This document shows positions 25,339 through 35,988 of a stretch of DNA of 64,000 nt, piece after piece. This DNA is from Pictodentalium vernedei. Taxonomy: Eukaryota > Mollusca > Scaphopoda > Dentaliida > Dentaliidae. Within the stretch, counting starts at the first letter, position 1, and the number at the start of each line of letters is the position of its first letter. A model generated the notes under the pieces. That model searched no databases. It saw only the letters and a program-made list of their open reading frames with translations, and was not told where the DNA came from. The DNA is taken from positions 26,183,533 through 26,247,532 of the forward strand of contig CM062289.1 in the NCBI GenBank assembly GCA_031216915.1, written 5' to 3'. The translations under genes and the position numbers were made by a program.

Positions 25339-25646
25339 TGGTTCGGTGATCCTATCGGTATTTTCTCAAAATAATTGTCCGACGTTCGAGGTAAGCTTCA
25401 ACCATGCAGTGAGCTTAACCGTGGCTCAGAGATAGGGTATGGTTTGGATTGATAGTTTCGAAAAATATTTCTCTCGGTCATGTTCAGCATAGCTGGGGAT
25501 TTATGCCCGGATGTTTATTTTAGGGCAACAAGCCTTAAATTTTAAATGCACATATATTGTCACTTTCAAGCTCTTTATCCCATCAATGAGAGCAAATTCA
25601 GCAAAAAGATATTACGGAAAAGAGTCTTTTTACACAAAGCATATAA
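25339..25646. other. Unassigned sequence
   Basis: Nothing recognisable on either strand. Confidence 0.45.
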
Positions 25647-25876
25647 CCCTTTGAACCCTGGTGGCATCTTCCATATTAGTTCAATGACAGCAACTGGAAT
25701 AGTCCATGTTCATTATTTAGGGGTAGGCCAATTAATATTTTCAACGTGCAGCCTTGGGGCTGCACGTTGAAAATATTGATTGGTCTACCCCACACATTTA
25801 CTGAACAGCCTCCTATATAATGACGTTATGGCGTATCATAGTCCTGGCCGGAAAAACGGCCGCTACGTTTCAAAGG
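25647..25876. mobile_element. Family B MITE
   Basis: The left end is CCCTTTGAACCCTGGTGGC after ATAA (a degraded TTAA). The core hairpin is TTTTCAACGTGCAGCC / GGCTGCACGTTGAAAA. The right end is GTTTCAAAGG. A GGCCGGAAAAACGGCCGC segment near the right end matches the GCCGATTTTCCGGCC segment of other copies in the opposite arm. Confidence 0.85.
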
Positions 25877-26357
25877 CTCTATCAATTAAACAATATTTTT
25901 CCTAAATTTCGCGAGAACTGTTTCATTGACGAAAGTTCGTCGGATAGAGCATATAATTATAAAACCAACAAACTTGCGTTTTTTACAAGCAGCATATCTA
26001 TGTCATAAAGAATTCGAACGATTACTTATATCTTAGCCTGAGTCTGACTTGTTTTTTTTTTCTTTCAGCAAATTCAAGTTATCAGACAGTCCACATTCCA
26101 AAACTGAGACGTTATGTACAACCTTAGGTTTTTTCTAGCTCCCATACTAATTTGTGGCATGTATGTCGACAAAATACTTAGAAACACAGAGTAAATATAA
26201 TAGTCATTGTTTACTTTTGTTTATTTTCATACTGTTCGACGAAATTGAGTTGTTCGATTTTTTTAGCAATCTTATTAATGCAGTGCAGCTCTCTCCTGAA
26301 ATGTAGTTCGCGTCTCACGCTCATCTCATCTTCGCACGAAACTAAAACATGAGCTAA
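25877..26357. other. Unassigned AT-rich sequence
   Basis: No gene or named repeat is visible. Confidence 0.45.
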
Positions 26358-26359
26358 TA

Positions 26360-27143
26360 CAGTACATCCGCCGTGGACTGGTCGTAATCCACGCATGGGC
26401 AGTTATGTCCACGCATGCGTTTACCAATTAATAAAAATCATTATTTCAAAATGAAACAAAATACTGCATTTTGATTGGCTGAGAGGTACGGTGCAACTTG
26501 CAATCCGCAGTGGCTTTTTTTTACACCGTAGTTAACCACGGTGTAAAAACAACAATATACAATAGCAGGTTATATGACCAAAAAAAAACAGTACCCATTT
26601 TTATTAATTGTTAATTCATACCTTCTGCTCGGATATGTTACAACAAAAATAAAAACACAGGAAATTTAAGATTTATGTGCAACAAAATATTACAGATATG
26701 GATGTCATTGGAACTGGCTCATTGAGCCAGTTCCAATGACATCCATATTTGTCTGGTTTTATTTATTAAGAAACTTACAAAGTACAAATTTTCTGTCAGT
26801 TTTTGCCCACAATGTAGGTTAAAGTATTAAGTACACCAAAATTCTTGGAAATAAATTTAAGTCAGAAATTTACACCGGTTTGGGAACTCATACACCCTTC
26901 GGCTTCGCCTCGGGGTGTATGAGTTCCCAAACCGGTGTAAATTCCCATACATCATTGAAAACACAAGTATAACTAATATCACCAGCAAAATTTTAATTAA
27001 TGAAGCACCGGCTTGTTCCCGGTACTTCATTACTAAAATTTTGATTGATTATTCCTGTAATTCGTGTTTTGAATCTAATATTATTGCGACCATGGAAATA
27101 TTGCTCACCCGTGGAAAGTGGCCAGTCCATCGCGGCTGTACTG
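26360..27143. mobile_element. Family O MITE, split by a 0.5-kb insertion
   Basis: The left half (26360 to about 26448) starts CAGTACATCCGCCGTGG after TA and runs to TTAATAAAAATCAT. The right half (about 26965-27143) resumes with CACCAGCAAAATTTTAATT, the GAAGCACCGGCTTG core, and ends GGCTGTACTG before TA. Set against the intact copy at 60602-60842, the break is clean, so about 26449-26964 is an insertion. TA duplication and CAGT termini point to the Tc1/mariner group. Confidence 0.75.
26449..26964. mobile_element. Insertion inside family O copy, with three hairpins
   Basis: It contains TTTTACACCGTAGTTAACC (the start of a palindrome near 26515-26548), a 50-bp hairpin at about 26695-26752 (TGGATGTCATTGGAACTGGC and complement) and a hairpin at 26872-26940 (TTACACCGGTTTGGGAACTC and complement). 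Boundaries are inferred from the interruption of the family O sequence. The superfamily is unknown. Confidence 0.55.
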
Positions 27144-27277
27144 TACTTCAGCTTCTGCGCATGTGTAGATATCAATCTATGGAACACCATACAGGGATCT
27201 TTCTTTTTTGTTATTTGGCTTGATTTTTGGGGGATTGGGGAGTTTAAAAAGTAAGTGTTTAGCCTGATTCTTAGAAT

Positions 27278-27450
27278 ACAATACAACAACCGTGGAGTGG
27301 TCGTAATCGGTGTGTGGGCAGTGATGTCCACATGTGTTTACAAGGTAATAAAAATCATCATCAGCAAAATTTTAATTAATCAAGCACTGGGTTGTACCTG
27401 GTGCTTCAATAATAAAATTCTTGATGATTATTCCTATAATTGTTCGTCCT
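27278..27450. mobile_element. Family O MITE, right end lost
   Basis: It starts near CAATACAACAACCGTGGAGT and carries the core GCACTGGGTTGTACCTGGTGC. The right part is replaced by the SINE fragment that follows. Confidence 0.75.
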
Positions 27451-27465
27451 ATTATTCCCATAATT

Positions 27466-27540
27466 ATTTATATTTATTTATTGATGTTTAAGGTCACATA
27501 TTTCCGCACAATGCCTAATCATGACCACATTCCCATAATT
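27466..27540 (-). mobile_element. SINE 3' end fragment
   Basis: On the minus strand it reads GTGGTCATGATTAGGC, ATATGTGACC and TTAAACATCAATAAATAAAT, matching the last 70 bp of the SINEs at 22677 and 31072. It is 5'-truncated. Confidence 0.8.
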
Positions 27541-27682
27541 AGGCCTAAAAAATTAAAAATCTGTTTCTCAGGCCCTCCCGCATGGTCCTTTTGGCCGCCG
27601 CAAGCTCTCTTTTCTATAGCCAATGTAAACTTAAATAAAATTAAATGGTTTATGTCTGATATTTTACTCAATTTAAAAAATG

Positions 27683-27919
27683 TGATGTCCACGCATGCGT
27701 TTACCAATTAATAAAAATCATCATCAGCAAAATTGTAATTAATGAAGCACCGGGTTGTACCGGGGCGGGTTGTACCGGGGCGGGTTGTACCCGTGCTTCA
27801 TTAGTTAAATTTTTGATGATCATTCCTATAATTAGTGTTTGGAATCTAATATTATTGCATCAGTGGAAATATTGCCCACCCGTGGGAAGTTACCAATCCA
27901 CGGCGACCGTACTCTAACT
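27683..27919. mobile_element. Family O MITE, left end lost, expanded core
   Basis: It has GTGATGTCCACGCATGCG and then the hairpin core, in which CGGGTTGTACCGGGG is present about three times in tandem, a local duplication absent from the other copies. The right end is CCACGGCGACCGTACT. Confidence 0.8.
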
Positions 27920-28692
27920 GGCATAAAAAAGGCGTGCCAATAATGAGTCAAAAGAGCTTTTCAAACGTATCACCCTCGTCGGATTTTATGTCTACATCCA
28001 TTACGGAAGATGACAAGTTCCGCTTGGAGACAGTCAGTAAATAGGAAATGCAGAGTGATATATATATATATAAAAAGTTTTTTTTGTGTGTGTGTGTTAA
28101 GCCCAAGAGCTCTATGAGAATTTTCGGCTTTAAACTACATTTATTATTATTATTATCGTTAAGTTTATTTCATATTTCATGAAAAAAAGCATACAATTAT
28201 GAATGTCAGCTGAACAAGCACCAAGAACCTATTTACACCCACCTTTCTGTAATTGTTTACAGTTTAATATAGATAAGCAAGATCATTAAAATCCTATATA
28301 ATGATTTTACGGGATGTTTTTGTATTGGTGACAATTACTTGCCCCCCTTCTCGTCTAGCTTATGAACGTGCCGGTGGATCACTCGCCCCAATTTAGAAGC
28401 CATCAGTGCTATTTTACACATTTTAGAACCTTCTGCACATGAGAGGTTGTGCTCCCTATACTTTCCTGCATGAGATATGGTCCAAGGAATAACGTACTCG
28501 CCGTGTTATAGGTACTGTAAAAAGCTGCCGTTAAACTAACGGTAGATGTCCTGGAAGCCAATTGTCGTTACGTCTATCCTAACTTTTATGGTAATGGTTG
28601 TAACAGCTCAAAATTTTACCTAATGAAAACTAATAAAAGGGTGCAGATACAGTGGAGCAAAGTCTTCTTTTCAAACGAACGCATTCAACTCA
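27920..28692. other. Unassigned sequence with short microsatellites
   Basis: There is a short (TA)n and (TG)n stretch at about 28060-28100 and ATT repeats near 28140. No gene is visible. Confidence 0.5.
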
Positions 28693-28696
28693 TTAA

Positions 28697-28927
28697 CCCT
28701 TTGAACTCTAGTGGCATCTTCCATGGCAGTTCAATGGAAGCACTTGGAAGAGTCCATATTCATCATTTGGGGTAGACCAGTCAATATTTTCAACGTGCAG
28801 CCTCAGGGCTGCACGTTGCAAATATTGATTGGTCTTCCGCACACATTTACTGAACAGCCATTCCATTTAATGATGTTATGGCGTATCATGTTCCGGGCTG
28901 GAAAAGCGGTCGCTCGGATTCAAAGGG
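28697..28927. mobile_element. Family B MITE, TTAA at left
   Basis: TTAA (28693-28696) precedes CCCTTTGAACTCTAGTGGC. The core is TTTTCAACGTGCAGCC / GGCTGCACGTTGCAAA. The right end is TTCAAAGGG followed by TTCA, a TTAA with one change. Confidence 0.87.
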
Positions 28928-28995
28928 TTCAGTTTTGTTTTTGCAAAACAGCTTCGCCCTTGACTAAAGATCCCTTGCTTTCAGAGACTCAGTTT

Positions 28996-29064
28996 TTAGG
29001 GTCGACCTATTAATATCATTAACCTGCAGGCGTATGGCTGCATATTAAAGATAATAACTGGCCT
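28996..29064. mobile_element. Diverged family-B-like hairpin core
   Basis: GGGTCGACCTATTAATATC and GCAGGCGTATGGCTGC with flanking words follow the layout of the family B core, but with many differences. It is probably an old relic. Confidence 0.45.
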
Positions 29065-29306
29065 GCTGTCTGTGACAAACCAACGGCCGTCTCGTTTCGT
29101 GCAGCGAGGTGAAAGAAAATATAAGGTCCTCAGTTTTTGCTCAAGATCGAACAAAAAAAGTTCTGGATTGCCAAACGTATTTAAATACGACATTTTACCT
29201 GTAATGTTGGATTGCTAGTACTTTCATTGTATTTGTTACGGTAATAATAGAGTGTGTCTATCCCGATTTGTTTAAAAGATTACATGACAGTTTCTTAATA
29301 GTAACA

Positions 29307-29518
29307 CATTACTCTTTATGCCCTGATGGTATCTTCCATTCCAGTTCAGAGCAATCAACTGGTGGAATATGTATCTGTTACTTGGGCGAAGGTCTTTGAT
29401 CTGCACGTTAAACATCTTGATTGCTCTACCCACCAAATTCACTGAGCAACTGTCTACTTTATGAATTAGGTCGTACCACGACCCTGGCCTGAGAAAGCGG
29501 CCTGTCGAGTTCAAAAGG
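29307..29518. mobile_element. Family B MITE, old copy
   Basis: The left end reads CTCTTTATGCCCTGATGG and the right end GTCGAGTTCAAAAGG. The central hairpin is only half preserved (GATCTGCACGTTAAACATC). Divergence is clearly greater than in copies at 24165 or 28697. Confidence 0.6.
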
Positions 29519-29666
29519 TAGAGAAATACTTATTCTAATTCTACGTTAGAAGGAACCAAATTTTAAAAAAAAACGAGCACAACAACTTTGCACAATACTT
29601 TAGGGAGCGGGTAGCGCAGAACATTTTTTTTATTTCTCTTGACATTAACATTAGTATGCTATTATG

Positions 29667-30330
29667 CCCCCGACCTCCGAAGGAGGTTTCTGTGGACATT
29701 TTGTCTAGGTCTCGATCTGTATGTCCGTACTCGCGTACTTCCCTTCCAACATTTTGCATTATAAACCTAGTAAATGGTTGTCAGATTTTGACGTCCTTTG
29801 ATATGCTGAGAGACCAGAATGGGGAAAGGATATTCCAAAATTGCAGATTTTGTCATCATATTATTACCAGAGTTACGGCCCTTGTTACACTTAGAAACGT
29901 AACCGTACAAACGTTTTGCATTATAACTCAAGTACTGGTCACGGAGAGACCAGTATGGGGAATCGATATTCGTATATTGCGGATTTTGTCAGCGTATTCT
30001 TATCAGAGTTACTGCTCTTGTTACAAGTGGAAATGTAACCGTACAAACGCTTTGCATTATAAATCAAGTACCGGTAGTTGCCTTACATATTGTGGGTTTT
30101 GTCCACGCATTCTGACCAAACTTATGGCCCTTTTCACACTTAGAAAGGTGCCCGTAAAAGCGTTTTGTACTATAACTCAAGTAGCAGTTGTCGGATGCCA
30201 ATGTCCTTTGGTATGGCGAGGGGACACCAAGGGGAAAATGATAGGCACATATTGCGCGTTTGTCCATGTATTCTCACCAGAGTTATGACCCTGGTTAGAC
30301 GTAAACAATTGCCCGTGCGGATGTTGTTCA
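29667..30330. repeat. Tandem-repeat element with roughly 140-150-bp units
   Basis: It opens with CCCCCGACCTCCGAAGGAGG and then has about four imperfect units. Each holds GTACAAACGTTTTGCATTAT or a variant, an AGACCAGTATGGGG-type word and an ACCAGAGTTA word. The 210-codon open frame across it (29656-30288, plus) is the longest in the window. It repeats with the units and resembles no known protein, so I treat it as chance. Confidence 0.7.
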
Positions 30331-30695
30331 TTGTAATTCATCAGTTAAATTCGACCTCGTTGTTCTTTCTGTGCCCGTAATTTGATTGGTTGAGAGGGGT
30401 CGGCTCCGTGCTCTAATCTCAGGTAAATTATATCTTTCATGCTCTAATTGCCGGAAGCTGGTCAATTAGAACATGTCTGTATCCACACTATGCAACGCCT
30501 CTAAACCGCTCCTATCACAGATCGAACACAGCCCGGAGTCGTTTTCAATGGCAACGGTTGTTAGTATCCGTGCTTTGAAGTTCACCTTGTAACTTCGATC
30601 AAGGCAAAAGACCGAGATAGATAGTGACATTTTTTAATTGTTTTTTCTTAAAATAAAACGGGTTTGGAGATTTTTTAACTTCTAACGATGACAGG
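30331..30695. other. Unassigned sequence
   Basis: No gene is visible. TTGATTGGTTGAGAGG near 30381 resembles a word in the insertion at 26449. Confidence 0.45.
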
Positions 30696-30701
30696 AATTA
30701 C

Positions 30702-30905
30702 TACGGCAGCGTGGAAGCGACACTCTATGTTTTCCTACTATCTTGTTTAAACGAGATAGTTAAGTTGTTTAAACGAGATAGTTAAGTTGTTTAAACGAGA
30801 TAGCTAAGTCGTTTAAACGACTTAGCTATCTCGTTTAAACAACTTAACTATCTCGTTTAAACAAGATAGTAGAAAAACATAGAGTGTCGCTTCCACGCTG
30901 CCGTA
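30702..30905. mobile_element. Foldback-like hairpin element with GTTTAAAC subrepeats and 6-bp target duplication
   Basis: The element runs from TACGGCAGCGTGGAAGCG to its complement and is a nearly perfect hairpin over its full 204 bp. The left arm holds three 22-bp direct repeats carrying GTTTAAACGAGATAG, mirrored in the right arm. AATTAC is duplicated on both sides (30696-30701 and 30906-30911). There is no coding sequence. The family is unknown to me; the architecture resembles foldback elements. Confidence 0.85.
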
Positions 30906-30928
30906 AATTACAATGGAGATAAACGTTT

Positions 30929-31054
30929 CTTGTTTCGTTAGACATTTGGGAATGTGGCTATGGAAAACCATTTGTATTTGTTAACTCGCTCCTTTGGGGC
31001 TCGTTAACAAATGGTTTTCCATAGTCAAATTCCCAAATGTCTAACTCAACAAGA
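30929..31054. mobile_element. Hairpin element
   Basis: Arms of about 55 bp (GTTAGACATTTGGGAATG, ACCATTTG, GTTAAC and complement) flank a loop with GCTCCTTTGGGG. It sits 23 bp after the previous hairpin and 17 bp before a SINE. Confidence 0.75.
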
Positions 31055-31071
31055 GGCTTTTATCTCCTAAT

Positions 31072-31436
31072 AGGGAGCGCGGTGGCTCAGTAGGTAGAGG
31101 TGCAGGCTGCAAGCCGAGAGGTCCTCGGTTCGATCCCACCTGCGGCAACCGCCTTGTGTCCTTGGGCAAGACACTTCATCTCCATTGCCCGCGTGGGGGC
31201 ACGATGACGCCGTGTACTAAGGCGTACTGGACGTCGATGGTACGCATGTCTTCAACCAATCTAACCCTGTCTGTGCTGCAGTGCGGAGTTCCGATGTTGG
31301 GGAGCTGGCAGCTGCTCGTCGTTGCTCGGTGGTTCTCTCCGGGTACTCCGGCTTCCTCCACCCGTAAAACTGCCACGGTTATGATTAGCCATTGTGCATA
31401 AATATGTGACCTTAAACATCAATAAATAAGTAAATA
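31072..31436 (+). mobile_element. SINE, tRNA-like head, full length
   Basis: It is flanked by the perfect 10-bp duplication ATCTCCTAAT (31062-31071 and 31437-31446). The head has GTGGCTCAGTAGGTAGAGG as A-box region and GGTTCGATCCC as B box. The body has CCTTGGGCAAGACACTT and GTACTGGACGTCGATGG. The tail is short, AATAAATAAGTAAATA. It is otherwise very close to the copy at 22677. Confidence 0.93.
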
Positions 31437-31446
31437 ATCTCCTAAT

Positions 31447-32090
31447 TATATGTCAAGTACCGGTTGTCCGATTTAAACAAAACATGTTTTATTTGATCGG
31501 TTATTTGGGGGTGTTTCTGGTAGAAGCACATAAGGTAAACCCTTAAGTATTCTGTGTGGTTGTATCACATCTTACCATGTCATACGTTCCAGGGCAAAAG
31601 AGACTGTGAATTTTACCTTGAATAGTTGGCAATACTTGCTTGTATTCTACGTTAGAATGCCATACATTGCGAGAGTAATGCATCACTATCCAAACACGGC
31701 GGGTGGGATTTTTCACCAGATGAATATTTTACAAATTCCGGAAACAAAACGCAAAAAGTGAACTAGCAAAACGTATACTGAGATACCGTGGAGTTGCACG
31801 CGTTTGTTTTCTTGAATAGTGTTGGGTTACAGAGAGAACATGTACTCTCACCAAATGTGGTAGTAGTCCACCCCTGTACTGTCCATACATGTTAGTACCG
31901 GAGGCGTAAATCACTAGGAGTGCCATGCTTTTCCCCTGTTTATGTTTTCACGTCGGGTGGAGTACTATTGTAGCTGAACCATGTAGTACGAGATACCTTG
32001 ATTAATTATACATAAATGAATTTGCATAGTCATAAACCTGTCACAGATGGTTGCAACTAGATGATATTGTAGGCGATAAAGCCCGAAAAC
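31447..32090. other. Unassigned sequence
   Basis: No gene or named repeat is visible. Confidence 0.45.
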
Positions 32091-33237
32091 TTTACAATAG
32101 GATTTCCAATATTACTGATACATTTGTCTTAAACCCAAATACACTGAACGACACATGTGTGTGAATGGGTTAATCGATATGACACGAGTGCGAGCGCAGA
32201 AGGATAGAGCGAGAGGCCGCAGGCCTCTCGCTCTATCCTTCTGCGCAGGCCTCTCGCTCTGTCCTTCTGCGCTCGCACTCGTGTCATATCGATTAACCCA
32301 TTCACATGCGCGTGTCGTTCTGTGTTTATTACACGCCTTCACGTCTACAAAAACAATTATTAGAAGGACACCAGCAATTTATTTGACAACTTTCAACACA
32401 CAGAACACATTTTGTCGCCAACCAAATTTGTGAGGGGAACCCGTGTTACCATTTCCTCCCGCGAGTTGCAATGTGTTCTATGAGTTCCAATGTGTTTTGT
32501 GTGCTTCCTGGCACATAGAACACATTGGCTGGAACTCAGGGGACGATTTTCAGCTATCGCTAGCGATTCAAATTGCAATTGCGTTGCACGATTTGTATCA
32601 AATCCAGTGAAATTTCGCTTCTATTTAAAAATAGTCCGTCAACGATTTCCGTTCCGCACATATGTGCGGAACAGCTTTTCATTTTACGCATGGTTTAGTT
32701 TTGCTGTAGATGAGAATTTCATAGAACAGGCGTGTAATAAAGTATTCTTCTGCACTTCTGTGTGAAGGTCAGAGCACGCGTCTCCTTTTCTATCAGAAAT
32801 AAAGACGAGTTGAAGACGAGCCTTTGTTTCTGATGGGAAAGAAAACACGTGCTCTGGCCGACTTGGTGCACAAGGGCTATTGCGTGTAAAACAATACGTC
32901 TTTGTTATCCGACGGATGACGACACGGTATACGCTATAAGTTATGCGCCCGTTCTCTTCGAAAATAAGAGAAGGGAATGAGCGAAAGATTTGTGCTTCAA
33001 GGACATTTACTATAGACAATCTCAGAAGGTTCAAATGCGCTTTTGTAACCGCATCAATTTACAATAGGAATTCCATTATTAAAGGTACATTTACCTTAGA
33101 CCCAGCGTACATGCCTACTTCTATGGAAAGGTGCTATGGAAAATTATATTGGGTCAACAGGCCCTTTTTTGACGAACCTAGGAAAAGAATTATCACCAAA
33201 CATTCCACTGAAGTACAAATCTTTTGTTCAGCCCGGG

Positions 33238-33387
33238 GCAACTACTATAAAACTTTTACAATTGTATTTTCTAGAAATGTATTTTCTTCCTGACTAAAAT
33301 GAGTCATTACCTGTTTAAAAGATGTAGCAATGTTTCATAACTAGAAAATACAATTCAAGAAAATACAATTGTAAAAGTGTTATAGTC
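33238..33387. repeat. Inverted repeat inside element F
   Basis: ACTTTTACAATTGTATTTTC on the left pairs with its complement on the right, about 80 bp apart. It directly precedes the family G hairpin. Confidence 0.65.
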
Positions 33388-33640
33388 AGGCCTGAAAATA
33401 AGCAGTCTGACATTTGCAAAATGAGGTCCCCAGAGAGTGAATTTGGTGATGCTATCCCATACAGTGGGCCAATTTCACCTCTGGGTACCACTTTCTGTTT
33501 AGTTTTGAGACCCTGATTCAGATTGAGGTTCACAGAAGGTAAATTTAGTGATGCTACCCTGCTGTGCAGGGTAGCATCACTAAATTCACCTTCTGGGGAC
33601 CTCATTTTGCAGATGACAGTCTGCTTATTTTCTGGCTTGT
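33388..33640. mobile_element. Family G inverted-repeat unit
   Basis: The ends read GCCTGAAAATAAGCAGTCTG and the complement (CAGTCTGCTTATTTTCTGGC). The centre holds a loopless palindrome, GTGATGCTACCCTGCTG / CAGGGTAGCATCAC. Two further copies, in opposite orientation, form the arms of the element at 47490-48525. Confidence 0.75.
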
Positions 33641-33925
33641 TTATAGTATTCGCCCCTGTTCACTTATTTTCGAAGAGACCCGGATGAGAATATAGCGAAC
33701 ATCGTGTTTTCATCAAGCTGAGAACAAAGGCATGTTGTTTTAAATACAAAAGCCCTTTGTGCTCCAAGTCGGCCAGAATGCGTGTTTTCTTTTCCATCAG
33801 AAGTAAAGGATCTCATTCAACTCGCCTCCGTTTCTCTTAAAAAAGAAAACGTGAGCTCTCACCTTCACATGGGGCCAAAAGGCGTCAAAGTGGCCCTCAT
33901 AACTACTTAAGGCATCACCTGTTAC

Positions 33926-34291
33926 TATTATTTATTTACTGGTGTTTAAGGCCACATACTTATGCACAGTGACTAATCGTGACCGTGACAGTTTTACGGG
34001 TGGAGGAAGTCGGAGTACCCGAAGAGAACACCGAGAACCGACGAGCAACTGTCAGCTCCTCAATATTCTAACTCTGTTTAAGCTCCGCTCCAGCAGGGTT
34101 ACAGCGGTTGAAGACATGTGCACCATCGACGTGCAGTACGCCTTAGTGCACGGCGTCATCGTACCCCTATGTGGGCAACCGGGATAAAGTGCCTTGCCCA
34201 AGGACACAACGAGGGTCGTCCCGGACGTGGATCGAACTCGGGACCTCTAGCATTGAAGTCCAACAGTCTACCACTGAGCCACCGCTCTCCC
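33926..34291 (-). mobile_element. SINE, tRNA-like head, full length
   Basis: It is flanked by the perfect 12-bp duplication ATCACCTGTTAC (33914-33925 and 34292-34303). On the minus strand the head begins GGGAGAGCGGTGGCTCAGTG. The body contains the GCACGTCGATGGTGCAC and CCGTAAAACTGTCACGG words and ends in an ATAAATAATA tail. Confidence 0.92.
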
Positions 34292-34303
34292 ATCACCTGT
34301 TAC

Positions 34304-34930
34304 AAGCATTACCCTACTCTATATACGTGTCAGGGCTTGAGTAGCTCGTAATGGTAGCTAATAATTAATCTTTATGTCAGCAAGTAACTAATCATTTTGC
34401 ATAATCATTATGTAATTTTCAGAACAGCTCTACAAGAATTCATGCAGTATGCGCTCCCAGTAATGTATCCACTTGTGGCTGGTGGTGCACTAAATATATA
34501 TTTCATCGACTTTTTTAAGTTGAGCATATCATATACCCAATAAATAACTGAATATAAATTGAATTTAATTTATCCTTCCCTTTCTATAATCAGTGTGAAT
34601 TTTATGTTTGGAATGTGAATGGAAAATGCTTTTCGACAGCTTGGAACTTTTACGCCGATAACACGTTCAAGTACATATCGTTTATCTATATATTAAATCC
34701 TCTTTATAAACTTACTAGATATGTAAATTTATGTTTTGCGTTGGTTTAAATTTTTTAATAATTACTGATAGAATCCAGAAACCATTTCAGGACAGTTACC
34801 TGGCATATGTTCTTTCTATATGCCGCCAATTATCCCCAGAGTTTGTAACCAACAAACCGAATTCGTGTATAGCATTCATTTATAAATTATCAGAGATATA
34901 GCGAAAATTACCGATTCAGGGATGTATAAA
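34304..34930. other. Unassigned AT-rich sequence
   Basis: No gene or named repeat is visible. Confidence 0.45.
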
Positions 34931-34931
34931 G

Positions 34932-35105
34932 CTGATTTGTCTCGACTGTGATGGCCCAAACGACGATTAACTAATATTACAACTCCATCATCAAGGCACG
35001 CCTTGATGATGTAGTTGGAATGTTAGTCTGTTGTGATTATAGTTATAAAAATTCCATAGACCTCTTGGAAATGTATTAGAGAATAAATAATTGTAAAATA
35101 AATAA
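34932..35105. mobile_element. Family M hairpin element
   Basis: TGATTTGTCTCGACTGTG leads to the hairpin CTCCATCATCAAGGC / GCCTTGATGATGTAG and then a TTAGTCTGTTGTGATTATAG end. Related copies are at 48600-48745 and 53209-53325. Confidence 0.6.
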
Positions 35106-35109
35106 AATA

Positions 35110-35423
35110 CAGTTGAAACTAGAAGTCCTGTCACGAACAGTGTGCTTATCTAGGCTTAATTGCGCGTAGGAATTGCGCGCAATTGCCATATCGAATGGCA
35201 TCCAAAGCACGGCAGGTTTCCCTGGTTACTCATCGCAAAAACAGGCAATGTTTCTGCCAATGGACCCCCGGGTTACCCGGAGGTCCATTGGCTGAAACAT
35301 TGCTTGTGCACATGTCATACGTACAGAATTTGATGGCCTCACTACGGCCATAACGCGTAGATTAACCCGCAGATTGACTTGCTATTTGTGCGCATTTTAT
35401 GACAGGACTTCTAGTTTTAACTG
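35110..35423. mobile_element. Family D MITE, TA target
   Basis: The ends are CAGTTGAAACTAGAAGTCCT and its complement (CTAGTTTTAACTG), flanked by TA (35108-35109 and 35424-35425). The centre is the hairpin CCAATGGACCCCCGGGTT / CCGGAGGTCCATTGG within AGGCAATG and GAAACATTGCTTGTG words. That core is shared with family C although the ends differ. CAGT ends and TA duplication suggest the Tc1/mariner group. Confidence 0.88.
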
Positions 35424-35515
35424 TAGACATCTAGTAGTTGTGACGCAAATTCTTGATTAATTAACTCGTGCCGTGCCGGAACGTCAAATTGGATATACTG
35501 GCTCACCGACAACCC

Positions 35516-35518
35516 TAT

Positions 35519-35573
<55 letters not shown>

Positions 35574-35917
35574 TAGGAGTTTAAAGACACTTTCGACAGC
35601 CAGCGTCACCTCATGTCGGAGAGTTTTACAGGCGGAGGAAGCCGAAGTACCCTCGAGAGAATCATCGAGCAACGGCGAGCAACTGTCAGACTCCCCAACG
35701 TACTAACTCCACACAAGCAGGGTTAGCATTGGTTGAAGACAAGTGTCCCATCGACATGCAGTACGCCTTAGTACACAGCGCCACAGTTCCCCCATGTTGG
35801 CAATCGGGATTAAGTGCCTTGCCCAAGGACACAACGCAGTTACCCCTGGCGGAAATCGAACAGTGCACGTCTCGGTTTGAAGTTCAATGACGTAACCACT
35901 GAGCCACCACGCCCACG
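35516..35917 (-). mobile_element. SINE, full length or nearly so
   Basis: It begins with a long (ATTT)n, the complement of the SINE tail, at 35516-35575. On the minus strand the head has GTGGTGGCTCAGTGG and the body GTACTGCATGTCGATGGG and AACCAATGCTAACC. This copy gives one of the best matches to the right part of the satellite monomer (ATGCTA). Target duplications are not clear. Confidence 0.88.
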
Positions 35918-35988
35918 AATCGGTTACTACAGGTCGCCTTTTTGAATTATCGACTGTGTGTGTCCAAGTATCAAATCTAGTTTATTAA

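Larger units (their letters stand above)
32092..33880. mobile_element. Composite element F, copy 1
   Basis: It holds, in order: a large hairpin (32146-32320; arms AACGACACATGTGTGTG and ATCGATATGACACGAGTG); a linker with TTTTGTCGCCAACCAAATTTG; a hairpin of the TGTTCTATGTGCC type (32465-32545); GTCCGTCAACGATTTCCG; and an inverted pair, 32760-32970 against 33640-33870 (GCACAAGGGCT and GCTCTGGCCGACTTGG words). The segment 32146-32770 matches 51930-52505 in reverse orientation, which shows it is one mobile unit. A direct repeat (TTTACAATAGGAATTCC type) at 32092-32140 and 33054-33104 is unexplained. No coding domain was recognised. Confidence 0.65.

Noticed and set aside
29656-30288. 210-codon open frame as a protein gene
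   Set aside because: It lies in a tandem-repeat element, repeats with the units and resembles no protein family.
32092-33104. Direct repeats at 32092-32140 and 33054-33104 as long terminal repeats of a retroelement
   Set aside because: They are only about 50 bp, diverged, lack usual terminal features and enclose no coding remains.
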